From: Burkholderiales bacterium
Lineage (GTDB): Bacteria > Pseudomonadota > Gammaproteobacteria > Burkholderiales > JAEUOS01
Direction: 5' to 3'
Assembly: GCA_947473125.1 (NCBI GenBank)
Contig: CANJDH010000008.1
Coordinates: 1 to 64,000, forward strand
DNA length: 64,000 nt
Part shown: positions 60,194 to 64,000 of the stretch, one piece after another
Numbering within the stretch: the first letter of the stretch is position 1
Layout: the number at the start of each line of letters is the position of its first letter
Notes under the pieces: generated by a model
Told to the model about the DNA's origin: nothing
What the model saw: the letters and a program-made list of their open reading frames with translations, nothing else
Databases searched by the model: none
Position numbers and translations under genes: made by a program

Positions 60194-61483
60194 TTACGCC
60201 GCCGGGTCGCCGCGCCGTGCGCGCGCAACGCGCACGAATCGCTCGAGGTCTTCGAGGCTGTCTGACAGCTGTGCCAGGATCCTGCCCACCGGCAACAACG
60301 CGTTTTTTGCCAAAGGCGCGGCGGCCGGCTTGACCAGCGTCAGGTGGCGATCCTGCAGCACGCCCAGATTGAGGTGAATGCCGTGGCGCGCCAAAATCGG
60401 CTGCAGTTCATCGCGGCGTTGCCAGAGCTCGGCGCGGGTCTTCTGGTAGGCGTGTTCGCACAGGCGCCGCCGGCTTGAATACGAAAAAACATTGGTGAAG
60501 AACATGTCGGCATCGGCACGATTCGGTTCAAACAGCACGACATCGGCATTGCGATAGTCGTCGCCATACTGGCGCATGCCGATTTCCATGCGCGAGTGCA
60601 CCATGGCGCGCAGGGTTTGCGACAGCACCACCGGCAAGCCGCCTTCGATCAGGTGGCGCGCGCTGCCGGCCGCGGCAAGGCTGTCGTCGTACGGCACGAT
60701 CGGATTCAGGCACAGCACCAGGTCGGCGCCCTCCTTGAGGGCCACCGAGGCATGCATGGTGCGCTTGAGCGCCCCGTCAAGATAGCAGCGGCCGTCGATT
60801 TCAACTGGCGGAAACAACCCCGGCAACGCCGAGCTCGCCACTGCCGCGCGCGCGATCGGTACATGGTCGTGCCCGGGCGCACCGAACTGCACCGAGGCGC
60901 CCGAATCGAGGTCGGTCGCGACCAGGTACAGCTTGGCCTTGAGGGTACGAAAGTCATTGCTGCGCCCCGGCTGGGTGAACGCGGCGGTCAGGAAATCGAG
61001 CAGGCCTTGGTTGGAGAACACACCGGTGGGAATCGCCCGCGTGAGGCGCTGGAACGAATCGAAAAATCCTTGGCCACGGCGATTGGTGAGGTAATGCCAG
61101 ACCGCGCGCGCCAGCAGCGGCGGCACCTGCTGCATGCGCTCCCAGTATTCGCGAAATGCCGGCTGCATCAGGATCGACGGCTCGAAGGGCTCGTCCGATT
61201 CGTCCGATTCGATGAACATGTCGCTCATCTGGCGCGGCGTGATGCCGTTGGCCAAGCCGGCCCCGAGGATGCCCCCTGCCGAGACGCCGACGTAGATATC
61301 GAGGTCGTTCAGGTTCAGGCCGTCGAGCGCCTCGGACAGTGCCGTGAGGGCGCCGATTTCATAGATCGCCCCCAACGGTCCGCCGCCCGCCATGGCAAGC
61401 GCGATCTTGGGCTTGGCTGCCGCAGCCTTGCGCGTCGCAGCGCGCACAGGCCTGACTGGTTTTGCCGGTTTCCTGTTGGTCAT
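60194..61483 (-). CDS. Patatin-like phospholipase/lipase
   Basis: A Ser-Asp dyad lipase of 429 aa. Oxyanion loop ALAMAGGGPLGAIYEIGALTAL, nucleophile elbow VGVSAGG (G-x-S-x-G), and the catalytic Asp in YLDGALKRT (D-G-A/G). I chose the ATG complement of 61481-61483 (MTNRKPAKPVRPV); a GTG at 61504 is in frame. The N-terminal basic region of about 30 residues (KPAKPVRPVRAATRKAAAAKPK) is not a cleavable signal peptide. It may hydrolyse storage lipid or polyester. Neighbours are the TetR and phasin genes. Confidence 0.93.
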   Translation of the reverse strand: MTNRKPAKPVRPVRAATRKAAAAKPKIALAMAGGGPLGAIYEIGALTALSEALDGLNLNDLDIYVGVSAGGILGAGLANGITPRQMSDMFIESDESDEPFEPSILMQPAFREYWERMQQVPPLLARAVWHYLTNRRGQGFFDSFQRLTRAIPTGVFSNQGLLDFLTAAFTQPGRSNDFRTLKAKLYLVATDLDSGASVQFGAPGHDHVPIARAAVASSALPGLFPPVEIDGRCYLDGALKRTMHASVALKEGADLVLCLNPIVPYDDSLAAAGSARHLIEGGLPVVLSQTLRAMVHSRMEIGMRQYGDDYRNADVVLFEPNRADADMFFTNVFSYSSRRRLCEHAYQKTRAELWQRRDELQPILARHGIHLNLGVLQDRHLTLVKPAAAPLAKNALLPVGRILAQLSDSLEDLERFVRVARARRGDPAA

Positions 61484-61729
61484 CCTGGTGCCCGAAGCTT
61501 TCACACGTGGCCGGTTACAACGAAAAGCCGGTGCAACATCGCCGCACCGGCCTCATCGAATGGGTCCGCTCCCCGTGGGTTGTACCCAATGCGGGAGGGA
61601 GCAGCATACAAGGGCACTCCCCACGGATTGCGGATTGATGGTGGGGCAGACCGGCGCGTGCGTGACGCACCACCCCGCCCCCGGAGCATCGGCGCAGCCA
61701 TCGCTGCACACGCGCTCCGCGTGATCGAC

Positions 61730-62233
61730 TTACTTGGCCGCTTTGCGTACGGCCTTCTTGGCCGGCGCCTTCTTGGCCGCAGCACGGGCCGGCTTGCCTG
61801 CAATGCCGTTGACCGATGCGGTCAGTTCTTCAACGCGCTTGGCCAGGGCCTGCACGTCGCGCTGGGTCGGTACGCCCAGGCTGGTGAGGGCGCGCGCCAC
61901 ACGGTCTTCGAATACCTGCTCAAGCTTGTCCCAGGTTTCGGTGGCCGTGGATTGCGCCTTGCCCGACAGCTGGTTGGCCGCCTTGGTCCATTCGTTGGCT
62001 GCCTTGGCCACGCCACCGGTCATGCCGGCGAGCTTGTCTTCGGCCAGCGAGCGGGTCTTCTGTTGCAGGCCCACGCCCTCCTTGACCAGCGCTTCAAACA
62101 CTTTCGTGCCCTCGGCTTGCGCCTTGGAGAACGCGCCAAGGCCGGCCAGCCAGATTTCCTGTGCGGAATCGCGCACGGTCTGCTTGAGGTTGCCTTCGGC
62201 TCTGGATTTGAGGTTTTTCAGTTTGCTTGCCAT
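61730..62233 (-). CDS. Polyhydroxyalkanoate granule-associated phasin (PhaF/PhaI-like)
   Basis: A protein of 167 aa: amphipathic helical phasin domain (about 10-140) with VRDSAQEIWLAGLGAFSKAQAEGTKVFEALVKEGVGLQQKTR, the family signature, then a C-terminal leucine-rich coiled-coil VQALAKRVEELTASV, and an Ala/Lys-rich histone H1-like tail AAAKKAPAKKAVRKAAK. GAAGGGG lies 9 bases before the ATG. Such proteins coat polyhydroxyalkanoate granules and bind DNA to segregate them. No phaC synthase is in the window, so the granule role is inferred from the family. Confidence 0.94.
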   Translation of the reverse strand: MASKLKNLKSRAEGNLKQTVRDSAQEIWLAGLGAFSKAQAEGTKVFEALVKEGVGLQQKTRSLAEDKLAGMTGGVAKAANEWTKAANQLSGKAQSTATETWDKLEQVFEDRVARALTSLGVPTQRDVQALAKRVEELTASVNGIAGKPARAAAKKAPAKKAVRKAAK

Positions 62234-62439
62234 GGTGACGCCCCTTCAATCGTTGTGGTGTTCGGTGTCCTTCAGGCCTGGCTGCGGCTTGTGCCTTGTT
62301 CAGTTGCTGCCAGGGCGCTGCTTGACGATGATTGGAGTGTAGGCAGACGCGCTAGAGAGCGCACACTAAAAACCACCGGAATCGTAGAGGGTTCGCTCTA
62401 CAATGTATCGGTCGAAACAATCAGCAAAGGATCCCGGTC

Positions 62440-62856
62440 ATGCGCGTCACCCACATCGATCACTACAACATCCGCCTCAAGCAATCCGATCTGAAAGCCG
62501 TGCGTGACTTTTACGTCAACGTGATCGGCCTGACGGAAGGGGCGCGGCCCAAATTCCAGTTTCCCGGCTACTGGCTCTATGGCGGTTCGGAAGCGGCGAT
62601 CCTGCACCTGGCAGCCACCCTGCCCGATTCGGCCGACGGCATTTCGCCCACCAAGCCAACCGGCCAGTTCGACCACATCTCGCTCAAGGCATCCGACCAG
62701 GTCAGCGCCCGTGCCAGGCTCACGGCGGCCGGCGTTCCCTTTGACGAACGCCCGGTGCCCGGCTGGCGCATGAACCAGATCTTCTTTACGGACCCGGCGG
62801 GCCTGAAGGTCGAGCTGACCTTCGACATGGAACGCGAAGACCACATCGTCCGATGA
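62440..62856 (+). CDS. VOC (glyoxalase/dioxygenase superfamily) protein
   Basis: A protein of 138 aa: MRVTHIDHYNIRLKQSDLKAVRDFYVNVIGLTEGARPKF at the start and later GQFDHISLKASD, RPVPGWRMNQIFFTDPAGLKVELTFDM. Likely metal ligands are His in HIDHYN, His in FDHISL and Glu in KVELTF, the usual VOC triad. Activity is unknown; metal-dependent isomerase, lyase or dioxygenase are all possible. It is followed by the MetE-like gene on the same strand (53 bp). Confidence 0.92.
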   Translation: MRVTHIDHYNIRLKQSDLKAVRDFYVNVIGLTEGARPKFQFPGYWLYGGSEAAILHLAATLPDSADGISPTKPTGQFDHISLKASDQVSARARLTAAGVPFDERPVPGWRMNQIFFTDPAGLKVELTFDMEREDHIVR

Positions 62857-62909
62857 GGGTCACTTGCCGAGCCGCATGTCGTGTCGCGAGCGTCCTTCAT
62901 ACCTGATTG

Positions 62910-64000
62910 ATGCAAGCCGGTAGCGAGCGCATCCTCACCACCCACGTCGGCTCGATGCCGCGCGGGCAGGCGGTGGTTGACCTGCTGGCCAGGAAAGAGG
63001 GCGGCGAGCCTTACGATGCAGCCGCGTTTGACCGCGTCATGGCAGATGCCGTGCGCGACGTCGTGGCCAGGCAGCGGGCATGCGGCATCGACATCGTCAG
63101 CGACGGCGAGCAAAGCAAGCCCAGCTACGCCACCTACATCAAGGACCGGCTTACCGGATTCTCGGGCAACAGCAAGCCGGTACGCAGCGCCGATCTGGAT
63201 GACTTCCCGCAATTTCTCGCGCGGCTGATGTCGCGCCGCGCCGGGGCCGTCAAGCTTGCGCGCCCCTGCTGCACCGGCCCGATCGCAGTCAAGGACCGCG
63301 CCCCGCTGGAAGCAGACCTGGCGCGTTTTCGCGCCGCGCTGGTGCATGCCGGCGCCCGCGGCGAAATGCCCAGCGGGTTCATGAACGCGGCCTCCCCCGG
63401 TGTGATCGCGGTGTTTCAACCCGACGAGCACTACCACTCGCACGAGCGCTATCTCGAGGCGCTGGCCAACGCGATGCGCGACGAATACCAATCGATTGTC
63501 GATGCCGGCTTCCTGCTGCAGATCGACTGCCCGGATCTGGCGATGGGGCGGCACATTAGCTTCAAACACGAGACCGACGGCGAGTTCCTGCGCCACGCCG
63601 AAGCCCAGGTGGACGCCCTCAATACCGCGCTCGAAGACATTCCCGCCGAGCGCCTGCGCCTGCATCTGTGCTGGGGCAATTACGAAGGGCCGCACCATCG
63701 CGACATGCCGTTCGAGAAGCTGTTCGACATCGTCATGCGCGCCAAGCCGCAGGCCCTGCTGTTCGAAGCCGCCAACCCGCGCCATGCCCACGAGTGGGCG
63801 GTGTTTGCCGCACGCAAGCGCGACATTCCGGAAGACAAGGTCCTGATCCCCGGCGTCATCAGCTCCACCTCGAACTACATCGAACATCCCGAGCTGATCG
63901 CGCAGCGCATTGAAACCTTCGCCAACATCGTCGGGCGCGAACGCGTGATGGCCGGGTCCGATTGCGGCTTTTCCACTTTCGCCGGCGATGGCCTGGTGGA
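62910..64000 (+). CDS. Short MetE-like (cobalamin-independent methionine synthase C-terminal domain) protein, 3' partial
   Basis: The frame is open from ATG 62910 through the last base, 363 complete codons. It starts MQAGSERILTTHVGSMPRG, so it holds only the C-terminal MetE-type barrel. Family blocks are SDGEQSKPSYATYIKDR, the zinc-ligand His and Cys in LRLHLCWGNYEGPHH, a Glu in LLFEAANPRHAHEW, and the last Cys in MAGSDCGFSTFAG. It is a second gene of the type at 14375-15379 but the two are clearly diverged. Related proteins act as alkyl transferases on thiols or other acceptors. The 3' end lies outside the window. Confidence 0.9.
   Translation, partial: MQAGSERILTTHVGSMPRGQAVVDLLARKEGGEPYDAAAFDRVMADAVRDVVARQRACGIDIVSDGEQSKPSYATYIKDRLTGFSGNSKPVRSADLDDFPQFLARLMSRRAGAVKLARPCCTGPIAVKDRAPLEADLARFRAALVHAGARGEMPSGFMNAASPGVIAVFQPDEHYHSHERYLEALANAMRDEYQSIVDAGFLLQIDCPDLAMGRHISFKHETDGEFLRHAEAQVDALNTALEDIPAERLRLHLCWGNYEGPHHRDMPFEKLFDIVMRAKPQALLFEAANPRHAHEWAVFAARKRDIPEDKVLIPGVISSTSNYIEHPELIAQRIETFANIVGRERVMAGSDCGFSTFAGDGLV

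Noticed and set aside
61573-61626. CCGTGGG and CCCACGG inverted arms between the patatin and phasin genes
   Set aside because: Seven-base arms separated by 40 bases are weak evidence; no terminator tail was seen. The rest of the 61505-61729 gap holds nothing I can support.

Overview
The window is GC-rich, tightly packed bacterial chromosome with short intergenic gaps. Three Bug-type periplasmic receptors (tripartite tricarboxylate transporter family), a PhaF-like phasin, a FadE-type acyl-CoA dehydrogenase, a CaiB/BaiF CoA-transferase and a GltIJKL transporter together suggest a metabolically versatile betaproteobacterium, most likely Burkholderiales. This assignment is inference from gene content. 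I saw no rRNA, tRNA, CRISPR array, prophage or transposase. Both ends cut through genes: a Bug receptor at the left and a MetE-like methyltransferase at the right.

Layout. 1-7860 (mostly +): Bug receptor, cupin, ThDP enzyme, ureidoglycolate lyase, crotonase, CoA-transferase and an MgtC/DUF4010 membrane protein, with a DUF2889 gene on the other strand. 7915-13560 (-): glutathione reductase, AEC permease, DUF3025 protein, dihydroorotase and glycerate 2-kinase. 13645-26133: a TetR regulator, a short MetE-like protein and a ten-gene + strand operon (two enolase-superfamily enzymes, a three-part ABC importer, a Gfo/Idh/MocA oxidoreductase, a DUF993 aldolase-like protein, a Bug receptor, a beta-hydroxyacid dehydrogenase and a TIM-barrel isomerase). 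Three copies of a palindromic motif, TAACCA-N4-GTTACA, lie in front of the TetR gene, the MetE-like gene and the operon, so the whole block looks like one regulon for an unidentified sugar-acid-like or carboxylate substrate.

26143-26942 is a TacA/TacT-type toxin-antitoxin pair with a 31-bp operator that contains its -10 box. 26964-36686 holds small-molecule enzymes (OYE-type reductase, cupin, SMP-30 lactonase, DapA-like aldolase, Bug receptor, NIPSNAP, D-amino-acid dehydrogenase, DUF2237) and an unusual metallo-beta-lactamase/cyclic-nucleotide-binding fusion. 36773-41117 has a glyoxalase-II-like hydrolase, a VOC protein, a DUF3995 protein, a possible second toxin-antitoxin pair, a DMT permease and a DUF3563-like protein, with several copies of a REP-like repeat between genes.

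41134-49172 (-) groups an Atm1-type exporter, gamma-glutamyltranspeptidase, an Asp/Glu racemase and gltIJKL, a set that fits glutathione turnover and glutamate recapture. 49321-64000 is dominated by lipid metabolism: FadE-like dehydrogenase, SDR, acyl-CoA-binding protein, wax ester synthase/DGAT, a TetR regulator, patatin lipase and phasin. Mixed among these are CreD, an orphan branched-chain amino-acid-type receptor, gamma-glutamylcyclotransferase, a VOC protein and a second short MetE-like gene.
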